From: an uncultured Spirochaetaceae bacterium
GTDB lineage: Bacteria > Spirochaetota > Spirochaetia > Treponematales > Treponemataceae
Direction: 5' to 3'
Assembly: GCA_902802305.1 (NCBI GenBank)
Contig: CADCLG010000001.1
Location: 124,001-188,000, forward strand
DNA: 64,000 bases
Of the stretch, positions 44,255-52,196 are shown piece by piece (within the stretch, counting starts at the first letter, position 1; every line of letters begins with the position of its first letter). A program made the position numbers and the translations under genes. A model generated the notes under the pieces. The model saw only the letters and a list, made by a program, of their open reading frames with translations. It had not been told where the DNA came from and did no database searches.

Positions 44255-45181
44255 ATGCTTTTAATACAATATACTTTAATTTATGCTTCGGTTTTGATTT
44301 TTGTTGCTTATGGTGGAATGTTCAGTGAGCGCAGTGGTGTAATAAATCTTGGTTTGGAAGGAATTATGGTTATGGGTGCTCTGGGAGGAGCCTTTGTACT
44401 TTATTCTCTGCCCACTGGAACTCCAGCCTTTGTGATTATTCTGCTTACAATTTTGGCAAGTGTTCTTTTTGGAATGTTATATTCCCTTTTTCTTGCAGTT
44501 GCGGCAATTAATTTTAAGGCAGACCAGACTCTTGTTGGAACTGCAATGAACATGCTCGCTACAGCTGCAGCGGTTGTAATTGTAAAAGCCTTTAATAATG
44601 CCCGTTCTGGCGGTACAAATCCCTCTGCAATTCTAGACTATATTGCAAACCGCAAGGTCTTTTTGATTGGTGATTTTAATATCTATATGATTCTGACTGT
44701 GCTTCTTGTTATTGCGGCTTATATTGTTTTGAAAAAAACACGCTTTGGTCTTAGGCTGATGGCTTGCGGTGAACATCCTCAGGCAGCAGATAGTGTGGGA
44801 ATAAATGTATACAAAATGCGTTATGCAGGCGTTCTAATTTCGGGCTTATGTGGCGGAATTGGTGGAATTATTTATATTTCTGCGGCTAATTCTCAGTGGG
44901 ATTTTATGTACGGTGTTGCCGGTGCTGGCTTCCTTGCTCTAGCAGTTATGATTTTTGGTCAGTGGAATCCCTTGCGAATTGCGGCCAGTGCCCTTTTGTT
45001 TGGTGCTTTCCGTGCCGTTGCAGATACCTATTCTGCTTTTGATGCTCTTATTCATCTTGTACCGGGAGACGTGTATAAAATGCTGCCTTATATCATTTCT
45101 CTTGTTGTACTTGCCTTTACATCCAAAAAATCCCGTGCCCCTAAGGCAGAAGGTATTCCTTACGATAAGGGCACGAGATAA
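44255..45181 (+). CDS. ABC transporter permease 2 (nucleoside/BMP type)
   Basis: This 308-residue permease (NupQ type) pairs with the preceding permease. Hallmarks are GGMFSERSGVINLGLEGIM near the N-terminus and the cytoplasmic loop TRFGLRLMACGEHPQAADSVGINV. About eight to nine membrane helices are present. It closes the importer operon; lysS follows after 78 bp with its own promoter. Confidence 0.88.
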   Translation: MLLIQYTLIYASVLIFVAYGGMFSERSGVINLGLEGIMVMGALGGAFVLYSLPTGTPAFVIILLTILASVLFGMLYSLFLAVAAINFKADQTLVGTAMNMLATAAAVVIVKAFNNARSGGTNPSAILDYIANRKVFLIGDFNIYMILTVLLVIAAYIVLKKTRFGLRLMACGEHPQAADSVGINVYKMRYAGVLISGLCGGIGGIIYISAANSQWDFMYGVAGAGFLALAVMIFGQWNPLRIAASALLFGAFRAVADTYSAFDALIHLVPGDVYKMLPYIISLVVLAFTSKKSRAPKAEGIPYDKGTR

Positions 45182-45247
45182 AAGCAGAAAACTGCCAGAT
45201 AAAACACAGATAAAAGGCCTCTACTTTAAAAAGATTTTCTAATCCGC

Positions 45248-45253
45248 TATACT
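45248..45253 (+). promoter_or_regulatory. -10 box of lysS, leaderless type
   Basis: TATACT ends 6 bp before the ATG at 45260, with no Shine-Dalgarno site in front. The -35 region is weak. Confidence 0.4.
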
Positions 45254-45259
45254 ACATGC

Positions 45260-47473
45260 ATGAGTAACGAAAATCAGAAGAATCAGAATGTTGCAAAGAG
45301 AGATCCGCTGCTTTGTCATTGGGCAGATCAAATGGCTGACCAGATTATCCGCGAAAAGGGAGATTTGGATTCATATACTTGTGCTTCGGGAATTACACCG
45401 AGTGGAACTGTTCATCTTGGAAACTTCCGCGAAATTATCACTGTAGATTTAGTTGTGCGAGCCTTGCGTGACCGGGGTAAAAAAGTACGCTTTATTTATT
45501 CTTGGGATGATTATGATGTTTTCCGCAAGGTTCCTGCAAATATGCCTGACCCGGAAATCCTTGAAAAATATCTTCGCTATCCTATAACTGAAGTTCCAGA
45601 TACAACTGGCCGCAACGAAAACTATGCGCGTCATCATGAAGTTGATATTGAAACTCAGCTGCCACGTGTTGGTATTGCTCCAGAGTTTTTGTATCAGGCA
45701 AGCCGTTACCGTGCAAACCGCTATGCAGAAGGAATGCGCAAGGCTATGCAGAACCGCGATGTAATTAAGGAATGTTTGAACGAATATCGCGATGACCAGC
45801 ACAAAATGAAGCCTGAAGATGTATACTGGCCTGTTGCAATTTTCTGCGGAAAGTGCCAGAAGGATACAACAGAAATTACAGATTATGATGGTGAATACGG
45901 AATTACCTACAAGTGTGAATGTGGTAATTGCGAAACTGCCGATATCCGTACCTTTAAGGGCGCAAAGCTTGGCTGGCGTGTTGACTGGCCTATGCGCTGG
46001 AACGAAGAAAAGGTTGTATTTGAGCCGGGTGGAAAAGACCATATTTCTCCGGGTGGAAGCTACGATACTGCAAAATTAGTAAGTAAGCGCATTTATGGCT
46101 GGGACGCTCCTGTTACTATGCGCTATGACTTTGTAAACTTAAAGGGTGTTCCTGGAAAAATGTCTTCTTCAAAGGGAAAGGTTATTGCTCTTCCTGATGC
46201 TTTGGATGTTTATCAGGCAGAGGTTTTGCGTTATCTTTTTGCGGGTACAAGACCTAACACTGAGTTTGCAATAAGCTTTGATATGGACGTTCTTAAGGTT
46301 TACGAGGATTACGATAAAACTGAAAGAATTGTTTACGGTGTTGATAAAGCAAAATCAGAAGATCACTTTAATAAAGAAAAACGTATTTATATGCTTTCTC
46401 AGCCGGATGGAAAGATTCCTGAAGTTATGCCATACCAGATTACAATCCGCCAGTTGACAACTTTGCTTCAGATTTATTCTGGTGATATTGATGCAGTTAT
46501 TAAGGCTCTTGGAGATGTAAAACCTGAACAGGAAGAAAGACTTCGCCGAAGAATTGAATGTGCCTGGTTCTGGATTCAGCATTCTGCACCAGATTGTGCT
46601 CCTGAGTTCTGTTTTGCTTTGCGCACTGATGGAAGTAAGGCAACTTTGTCTACCGAAATGGCTGCGGCTGTAAAAAAGGTTCTTGATGAAGTTGTTCCAA
46701 AGGTTGATTCTTTTGAAACTGATAAGGATTGTCAGCAGGCAATTTACGATGTTGCAACTTCTCTTGGATTAGATACAAAGCTTTTGTTTACTGCACTTTA
46801 CAATGTTCTTATTAACAAGGAGCAGGGACCGCGTTTGGGAAGCTTCTTTAGAATTATTGGTAAAGAAAGATTGCAGAAGATTCTTGGCAACGTACAGGCA
46901 GTTTCTGCTGACCAGCTTAAAAAACAGGCTGACAATACCAAAAAGCTTACTCCTGCAGAAATTGACAAGCTGCCTCTGGCTGAAAGATTCAGTCGCCGCG
47001 TAATCTTAAAGGTTAGCAAGATTGAAAAGGTTGAACAGCATCCGGGTGGAAGCTTCCTTTATATTTTGACTTTGAATTGTGGTGAAGAAGAGCCTCGTCA
47101 GATTGTAAGTTCAATTGTAAACTTCTATAAACCGGAAGAGCTCCTTGGCAAGAACATTGTACTTGTTTACAATCTCAAGCCTGCTAACTTCCGCGGTGTG
47201 CGAAGTAACGGTATGCTTCTTGCTGCTTCGAACCCAACTAGCGACAAAGATACCTGCGAAGTTATTTTTGCTCCTCAGTTTGAGGTTGGCACTGTACTTG
47301 AGCCGGAAGGATTTGGCGTGCCGGATGAAGAACTTTGCTATGTTAAGCCTGAAAAGTTTGCCGAAATGGAATTGCACACTACCGATGGTTTTGTAGAAAT
47401 TGACGGTAAAAAAATTGGCGCTGACGGCAAGTGGCTGACGGTTGAGAAGTACAAGAATGGGAAGGTAAAATAA
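45260..47473 (+). CDS. lysS: Lysyl-tRNA synthetase, class I, with C-terminal tRNA-binding domain
   Basis: This 737-residue enzyme charges tRNA-Lys. It is a class I LysRS, the archaeal-type enzyme that spirochaetes use in place of the common class II form. The HIGH-like motif is in ASGITPSGTVHLGNF and the KMSKS motif is KMSSSKG. Cysteine pairs in CGKCQ and CECGNC probably bind zinc. About 180 extra C-terminal residues (from AERFSRRVILKVSKIEKVEQHP to FEVGTVLEPEGFG) form an EMAPII/Trbp111-like OB-fold tRNA-binding domain, known from MetRS and free-standing proteins; its fusion to class I LysRS is uncommon. It is monocistronic with a terminator downstream. Confidence 0.93.
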   Translation: MSNENQKNQNVAKRDPLLCHWADQMADQIIREKGDLDSYTCASGITPSGTVHLGNFREIITVDLVVRALRDRGKKVRFIYSWDDYDVFRKVPANMPDPEILEKYLRYPITEVPDTTGRNENYARHHEVDIETQLPRVGIAPEFLYQASRYRANRYAEGMRKAMQNRDVIKECLNEYRDDQHKMKPEDVYWPVAIFCGKCQKDTTEITDYDGEYGITYKCECGNCETADIRTFKGAKLGWRVDWPMRWNEEKVVFEPGGKDHISPGGSYDTAKLVSKRIYGWDAPVTMRYDFVNLKGVPGKMSSSKGKVIALPDALDVYQAEVLRYLFAGTRPNTEFAISFDMDVLKVYEDYDKTERIVYGVDKAKSEDHFNKEKRIYMLSQPDGKIPEVMPYQITIRQLTTLLQIYSGDIDAVIKALGDVKPEQEERLRRRIECAWFWIQHSAPDCAPEFCFALRTDGSKATLSTEMAAAVKKVLDEVVPKVDSFETDKDCQQAIYDVATSLGLDTKLLFTALYNVLINKEQGPRLGSFFRIIGKERLQKILGNVQAVSADQLKKQADNTKKLTPAEIDKLPLAERFSRRVILKVSKIEKVEQHPGGSFLYILTLNCGEEEPRQIVSSIVNFYKPEELLGKNIVLVYNLKPANFRGVRSNGMLLAASNPTSDKDTCEVIFAPQFEVGTVLEPEGFGVPDEELCYVKPEKFAEMELHTTDGFVEIDGKKIGADGKWLTVEKYKNGKVK

Positions 47474-47535
47474 GTTCTTATTAGAAATCATTTTTTCACG
47501 CAATAATAATTTTGCAAAATATATTGTTTTAGATG

Positions 47536-47577
47536 AAAGCAGTAGTTTGACTTTTGAAGTTGGGCTGCTGCTTTTTT
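47536..47577 (+). terminator. Terminator after lysS
   Basis: AAAGCAGTAG (47536-47545) pairs with CTGCTGCTTT (47565-47574) with one G-U pair, followed by a T run to 47577. Confidence 0.75.
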
Positions 47578-47638
47578 GTATTTTTCTGTAAAAATCTTTT
47601 CCGATAGCCTTTTTGAAATAAAGGTCGTTATAAAGAAT

Positions 47639-48259
47639 ATGGTGATAAATAATTTAAAAGGAAAGATTTATGGGTATGTCCGTGTTTCTTCGGTATGTCA
47701 GAATGAAGCCAGACAATTACAGGAATTAAGGCAGTTGGGAATTGAGGATGATAATATCTTTATAGATAAGACCTCTGGTAAAGATTTTAATCGCACTCAA
47801 TATCAAAAGGTAAAAAAAATGCTCCAAAAAGGAGATGTTCTATTCGTAAAATCCATAGACAGGTTTGGAAGAAATTATTCAGAAATTATTGAAGAATGGC
47901 GTTATCTGACAAAAGTAATTGGTGCAGAGATTGTTGTCCTTGATATGCCTCTCTTAGACACTCGGAAAGGAAAAGATTTGCTTGGAACACTAATTACCGA
48001 TATTGTTCTTCAGGTACTTTCTTATGTAGCCGAAACAGAACGAAATGAAATCCATCAACGTCAAAAAGAAGGAATTGCAATTGCAAAAAGCAGGGGAGTT
48101 CATTTAGGGCGACCAGAAAATGTTTTACCTGAATCCTTTTATGATATTCTGAATGAATTTAACTTAAAGCAGATAACAAGAAAACAAGCAGCGTTAAAAT
48201 TAAAGATTAGTGTATCTAGTTTCGATTATTTACGTAGAAAAATGAATAAAAAGTTGTAA
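47639..48259 (+). CDS. Serine recombinase (resolvase/invertase family)
   Basis: This 206-residue site-specific recombinase has the catalytic serine S17 in GYVRVSSVCQNEARQ, followed by the conserved DKTSGKDFNRTQYQK, VKSIDRFGRNYSEI and the long E helix (AETERNEIHQRQKEGIAIAKSRG). The C-terminal 45 residues (ITRKQAALKLKISVSSFDYLRRKM) form a helix-turn-helix. Length and layout match small resolvases and invertases. The ATG at 47639 gives the normal N-terminus. Its stop codon lies within the first of two copies of a long palindrome (48254-48279; 48389-48414), plausible binding or crossover sites. It opens an accessory region absent from usual Treponema housekeeping order. Confidence 0.9.
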   Translation: MVINNLKGKIYGYVRVSSVCQNEARQLQELRQLGIEDDNIFIDKTSGKDFNRTQYQKVKKMLQKGDVLFVKSIDRFGRNYSEIIEEWRYLTKVIGAEIVVLDMPLLDTRKGKDLLGTLITDIVLQVLSYVAETERNEIHQRQKEGIAIAKSRGVHLGRPENVLPESFYDILNEFNLKQITRKQAALKLKISVSSFDYLRRKMNKKL

Positions 48260-48279
48260 AAAAGTATACCTTTTTCAAA
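48254..48279. repeat. Palindrome copy 1 (imperfect) at the recombinase stop codon
   Basis: A 26-bp site with centre GTATAC, similar to copy 2 at 48389 (three differences in the central 24 bp). It overlaps the end of the recombinase gene. The centres of the two copies are 135 bp apart. Confidence 0.7.
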
Positions 48280-48388
48280 CGCATCCAATAATTAATTATA
48301 CCATACAAAATCTTATTATCAATAAAAAAATAAAGTAATTTATCACAAAACTTAAAAACAAATTATAAAAAAATTAAGAAATTATCCA

Positions 48389-48414
48389 TTGTAAAAAGGT
48401 ATACCTTTTTACAA
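48389..48414. repeat. Palindrome copy 2, 26-bp perfect inverted repeat
   Basis: Half-site TTGTAAAAAGGTA followed by its exact complement, centred on TA between 48401 and 48402. It may be a recombinase site or an operator: a candidate -10 box (TATACT, 48434-48439) for the next gene would put its -35 region at the edge of the palindrome. Confidence 0.8.
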
Positions 48415-48457
48415 GCCCTAACGAATCAAAATCTATACTATAAATTAGGAGTTTATT

Positions 48458-48937
48458 ATGGACAATTGTGATTGGTGTGGTAGGTCTATGGAGAAACCTG
48501 CCTATTATTGGTCTAATGTATTCGGATCACGTAAAGATTTCTGTTCTAAAAAATGTGCTTATGAATGGGCAGATGCAGAAGGTAAATCTCATTCTGATAT
48601 TTCTTCTGTTGATTGTTTTATTACAACAGCCACTTGCAAAAGTAGAAATCTTCCGGATAATTGCCACGAGCTTACTGTCTTAAGAATGTTCCGTGATACT
48701 TATATGAAAGCAGATGAGCAAATGAGTAAAGAAGTCGATGAATACTATCTGAAAGCTCCAGTAATCTGTTCAAAGATTGATAAGTTGGAAAACAGTGCGG
48801 AATTATACGAAGAAATCTATCAGAACTATATAAAACCCGCAGTTGCGGCTGTAGAAGCAGGCGAAAACGATAAGGCTCATGATATTTACAGCAAAATGTT
48901 CTTGTCGCTTGAAGAAAAATATAATGAAAAAAATTAG
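48458..48937 (+). CDS. Zinc-finger protein with CFI-box-like domain
   Basis: This 159-residue cytoplasmic protein starts with a four-cysteine zinc-binding module (NCDWCGRS and FCSKKCAYEWADAEG). From residue 51 it carries a CFI-box-like sequence, CFITTATCKSRN, then LTVLRMFRDTYM and a tyrosine/proline-type motif YYLKAPVIC, as in the domain labelled CFI-box-CTERM; the role of that domain is unknown. TTAGGAG precedes the ATG. It lies between the palindrome and an ankyrin-repeat gene, with which it forms an operon (9-bp gap). Confidence 0.65.
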   Translation: MDNCDWCGRSMEKPAYYWSNVFGSRKDFCSKKCAYEWADAEGKSHSDISSVDCFITTATCKSRNLPDNCHELTVLRMFRDTYMKADEQMSKEVDEYYLKAPVICSKIDKLENSAELYEEIYQNYIKPAVAAVEAGENDKAHDIYSKMFLSLEEKYNEKN

Positions 48938-48946
48938 GGGGTGATT

Positions 48947-49963
48947 GTGGATTTTGAAGAAAGATCATATGTAGAAAGAGCAGTAAAAAATGCTCAACCT
49001 TCTTTAGTTGATGAAATAATGTTTAACCATCAAAAAAAAGAAAAAGAAGAAATTATACATTTTATCAGTACATTAGATGATAATGTTAATATAGGTAATA
49101 TGTATCTTTTTTTGCATGGTTGGATGATATCGATAAAAGGTTATATAGAGCGATGTAATAAAAGAATCTACGACTACTATGGCGACAAGTTGGAAAAATC
49201 TCAAGGGGATGATTGGGATGTCAATGAAGAGGTTGAGGAGAAAATCAATGAAGAGTTTGAGGAGAAAATAAGATCTAAATATCATTATTACCATTATGAA
49301 GAATTAAAAAGCTTGATAGAACCTCTATATGAAAGTGTTAAACTCAGATACGACTCCTTTGATAACTACATTGCGGGCATCAAAAATCAAAATATGAGCG
49401 AAATTTGTAGAGTAGATGTTGTGACTGACCAGAAAGATTTTCATGGTAGAACTGGATTAATGTTTGCGGCAGATATACTTTCAAAAAATGAAATACTTGA
49501 AATTCTTATGAGGAAGGTTACTGATATTGATGCAAAAGATAATGAAGGTAAAACAGCTTTAATTCATTTTACTCTTGCTGCAATTACAAATGGTGTGGAT
49601 GTTTATTATGCTTCTAAAGTGATTGATGCATTTAGTAAACAGCATGCACGATTTGACATAAAAGATAATAGTGGAAAAACAGCATTGATGCATTTGGTAG
49701 AAATATACAAGAAAAATCACAATAGCATTAGTGCTGAATATATTGCCAAAATGTATTATCCGTTTCGTTCTTATGATTATGATGGTGAAGCATTAAAGTA
49801 TTTGTTCCACTATCATGATGGATTGGTTGACGATGAATATGACGAAATTGCCCGTAACCTAATAAAGATGGGGGTAAATATTTATCCAATTTTAAATTAT
49901 GGTGTTGCAAGTAATTTAAAATCGATTAAGTTTTATAAATTACGTAAAATATTCCATAGATGA
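48947..49963 (+). CDS. Ankyrin-repeat protein
   Basis: This 338-residue protein has a helical, charged N-terminal half (residues 1-150, with VEEKINEEFEEKI) and two to three ankyrin-like repeats in the middle (FHGRTGLMFAADIL, NEGKTALIHFTLAAI, NSGKTALMHLVEIY), followed by a less clear repeat region. There is no signal peptide, so it is probably cytoplasmic and binds a partner protein. A GTG start at 48947 is chosen because GGGGG lies 5 bp upstream; an in-frame GTG at 48941 is nearer the previous stop. It is co-transcribed with the zinc/CFI-box gene. Function unknown. Confidence 0.65.
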   Translation: MDFEERSYVERAVKNAQPSLVDEIMFNHQKKEKEEIIHFISTLDDNVNIGNMYLFLHGWMISIKGYIERCNKRIYDYYGDKLEKSQGDDWDVNEEVEEKINEEFEEKIRSKYHYYHYEELKSLIEPLYESVKLRYDSFDNYIAGIKNQNMSEICRVDVVTDQKDFHGRTGLMFAADILSKNEILEILMRKVTDIDAKDNEGKTALIHFTLAAITNGVDVYYASKVIDAFSKQHARFDIKDNSGKTALMHLVEIYKKNHNSISAEYIAKMYYPFRSYDYDGEALKYLFHYHDGLVDDEYDEIARNLIKMGVNIYPILNYGVASNLKSIKFYKLRKIFHR

Positions 49964-49982
49964 TAATTTAAAAAAAACGATA

Positions 49983-50481
49983 TCAATTCTGTAAAAAACT
50001 GTAAGGTGTAGTTTTTGCAATAGTTTCAAAATCTACACCTTTATCTATATCATGGATTTCAAGAGCCTTTGATAAATTGGCAATTGCAAGCCCGAAATCA
50101 TCATTTGGTACTGTAACAAATTTATTGAGTAGAACTTCAAGAAAACCGTCTTTAACTTCGCGGTTCGGAAAATCTAACGTATAAAGCCGAGATTCTTCAT
50201 CAAAGTCTTTTATTGTAAGATAGCCGCTCTGATAAATAACAGGAAGCATATTCTTACTGTCGGGGGCATAATTCTTAAAGAAAGTTTTAACAAGAAATAT
50301 GGAAGATTTTTTCTTTTTGCAAGAGCGTTTATTTCCAGTTCAAAATATTGTTCCAGTTTGGTTTCTTAGTTCCTGCCGATTAGGTTCCTTATATTCTGTA
50401 TAAAGTGTATCCAATAATACACTTGTGATGTCGTAAATCCTCAAAATCTTGAATATCAATCGGCAAAAATCTTTCTTCCAT
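49983..50481 (-). pseudogene. Remnant of an AAA-ATPase-like/PD-(D/E)XK family gene
   Basis: The start (ATG at 50481, reading EERFLPIDIQDFEDLR) matches the N-terminus of the AAA-ATPase_like/PDDEXK_9 family common in many copies in Treponema and Bacteroidetes. The frame then breaks after about 31 codons. A later frame (IFLVKTFFKNYAP into LPVIYQSGYLTIKDFD and YTLDFPNREVKDGF) matches the middle and C-terminal part of the same family and ends at 49983. Most of the roughly 530-residue protein is deleted. A TATAAT lies 7 bp before the old start. The gene is clearly non-functional. Confidence 0.7.
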
Positions 50482-50560
50482 AGATTATATTATAACACAG
50501 AACTGTAAAAAAAATAGAATGCGGAATGAACAAATAGCTTATTATAATTTGAATGGAACA

Positions 50561-51604
50561 TTAATCTACGTAATACTGAATTACTTCTACAAATCTCGGA
50601 AGAATTATTTCTACATAACCGTGTTGTGGTGCGTGAATGATTCCGCGGTTTAAGAGGCGCTCGCGGTATTTTGAAAAAGTTGAGCTGGTCATATTTATTT
50701 TTTTGCAAACTTCGCTAACCTGGATTTTAGAATCTGTAATTGCAAGAAGAACATTTTTATCTTGTTCTGAAAGCCCTTCCCAGATTTTTCTGTAAACAAA
50801 ATCATCAAGTAAATCATCAAATTTTAATAGGATTTTATCTAAAGGAAGAGAATCTCTATAATCATAATATAAAAGGCCAAGGGCTTGGAAAGCAAATGCA
50901 TAACCTTTTGTGATTTTTGCAAGCTTTTTAGCTAGTTCAATATCAATATTAAAAATACTCTGATAAGTTTTTGTAATTTGACTAAGACTTAATGGTTCCA
51001 GATTTATTTTTGGTGTGCGAAGTAGAAATGTGAGGGCTGGATCATTTTGAATGGAATAAATATTTTCATAAAGACCAGTCATAAGAAGAAAAACTGGATA
51101 ATCTTTTCGCAAAAGAATCTGAAATTCACTTGCAAAATATTTCATATTTTCTCCGCTTACAACCTCATCAATTGTAATAAAAACCTTTTTGTTCTTTTTT
51201 TTAAGACTTTCAAGAAGTTCACAGATAATACTTACATTGTCACGATTCTGAGGATCTCCATTTAATCCCAGTCCAAATCCCGCTACAGAAAAACTAAATC
51301 CTTTTTTTATTATATCAGACAGCTTTTTGCAAGAATCAACAAGTCTCATTGCAAAATCAGAAAGTAAATCTTGAGTTGAATTTAAATCAATTACGAGCCA
51401 ATCTTTTTCTTTTGCAATTTCTTTTTCAATAGAGGTCATCAAAACTGTTTTACCGCTTCCTCGGATTCCCTCAATTAGATAGGCGTGACTTACAGGAGTA
51501 TTTGACTTAAATGTAGTTATAATTTCATTAACAAGTTCGTAGCGGGAAATAATTTCATTCGGTGATTTTCCAAATGTTAGTGTGAAAGGGTTATTTTTTA
51601 CCAT
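50561..51604 (-). CDS. Archaeal/STAND-type P-loop ATPase with winged-helix C-terminus
   Basis: This 347-residue protein is a P-loop ATPase of the archaeal-ATPase group. Walker A is IRGSGKTVL near residues 45-53; Walker B is KVFITIDEVV; a helical lid and a C-terminal winged helix (ISEQDKNVLLAI region, SEVCKKINMTSSTFSKYRERLLNRGII) follow. Such genes are abundant and accessory; some act as regulators or in defence. AGGAG sets the start. Direct repeats of TTATGAA type at 51631-51697, just upstream, look like an operator array for its own winged helix; this is inference. Confidence 0.75.
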   Translation of the reverse strand: MVKNNPFTLTFGKSPNEIISRYELVNEIITTFKSNTPVSHAYLIEGIRGSGKTVLMTSIEKEIAKEKDWLVIDLNSTQDLLSDFAMRLVDSCKKLSDIIKKGFSFSVAGFGLGLNGDPQNRDNVSIICELLESLKKKNKKVFITIDEVVSGENMKYFASEFQILLRKDYPVFLLMTGLYENIYSIQNDPALTFLLRTPKINLEPLSLSQITKTYQSIFNIDIELAKKLAKITKGYAFAFQALGLLYYDYRDSLPLDKILLKFDDLLDDFVYRKIWEGLSEQDKNVLLAITDSKIQVSEVCKKINMTSSTFSKYRERLLNRGIIHAPQHGYVEIILPRFVEVIQYYVD

Positions 51605-51630
51605 AAAAACTCCTGTATTACTATATGTCT

Positions 51631-51697
51631 TTCATAATTGAGAAAAACCTTCATAAATTTTCATAATTAAGATATTATTTCATAAATCTTCATAATT
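51631..51697. repeat. Phased direct repeats upstream of the ATPase gene
   Basis: TTCATAATT or TTCATAAAT boxes start at 51631, 51650, 51660, 51679 and 51689, that is with spacings 19, 10, 19 and 10 bp, a 29-bp superperiod. They lie 27-93 bp upstream of the ATPase ATG at 51604. This looks like an iteron or multimeric operator. Confidence 0.7.
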
Positions 51698-51943
51698 TGC
51701 AAGTTTTTCAGTAAGATTTATTGGGACAGATGTTTTGTGTGATTTGATTTTTAGCTTTTCGAAGATGATGCTCAGCTATCTGATGAGTGTAAAAAAGCTA
51801 TCTAAAATTTTATGAAGATATTGGCTTATAAACCTTGGTTACAGAATTATTCAATAATCGATATGCTCTAAACGAATGGGGGATGCTTTGCATAATTTTT
51901 TATTATTTGGAAAGTGTCTCTCTTTTAAGGTTTTGATTTGAAG
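51698..51943. other. Intergenic region without recognisable gene
   Basis: Roughly 250 bp with stop codons in all frames. A short stretch near 51870 could be decayed coding sequence, but no family is recognisable. It belongs to the low-density accessory region between the ATPase and GNAT genes. Confidence 0.5.
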
Positions 51944-52090
51944 ATGGCAAATTATTTTGCTTCTGGTCGGAAAAAAATCACTTCGGTTATAGCTAATGAA
52001 GATTTCACGTTATTGTTAGTTTTTGATAATACAGAAAAACGTATTTTTGATATGAAACCCTATCTCAAGAAAAACACAGTTTTTGAGTAA
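51944..52090 (+). pseudogene. Truncated DUF2442-family gene
   Basis: A 48-codon frame starts at ATG 51944 and reads KITSVIANEDFTLLLVFDN, then EKRIFDMKPYLKKNTVFE and a stop. This matches the N-terminal half of DUF2442 proteins (about 80-90 residues), which usually pair with DUF4160 genes. The second half is missing and no partner is present, so it is probably a remnant. No clear ribosome-binding site is visible. Confidence 0.6.
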
Positions 52091-52196
52091 TGATGTGTGT
52101 TATGTAGAAAGTAGACCTTGTTGATTTTAATTCAATTTCATTTAACATAAGAAATATCGTCATAATTTGCGAAGACGATAGACTTGTTCATAAAAT

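Noticed and set aside
48260..48457. Small gene between the two palindromes
   Set aside because: The 110-bp interval is AT-rich with stops in all frames and no start with a ribosome-binding site.
51631..51697. CRISPR or plasmid replication origin
   Set aside because: Boxes are 9-10 bp with 10- and 19-bp steps, no spacers of uniform length, and no replication initiator gene is nearby.
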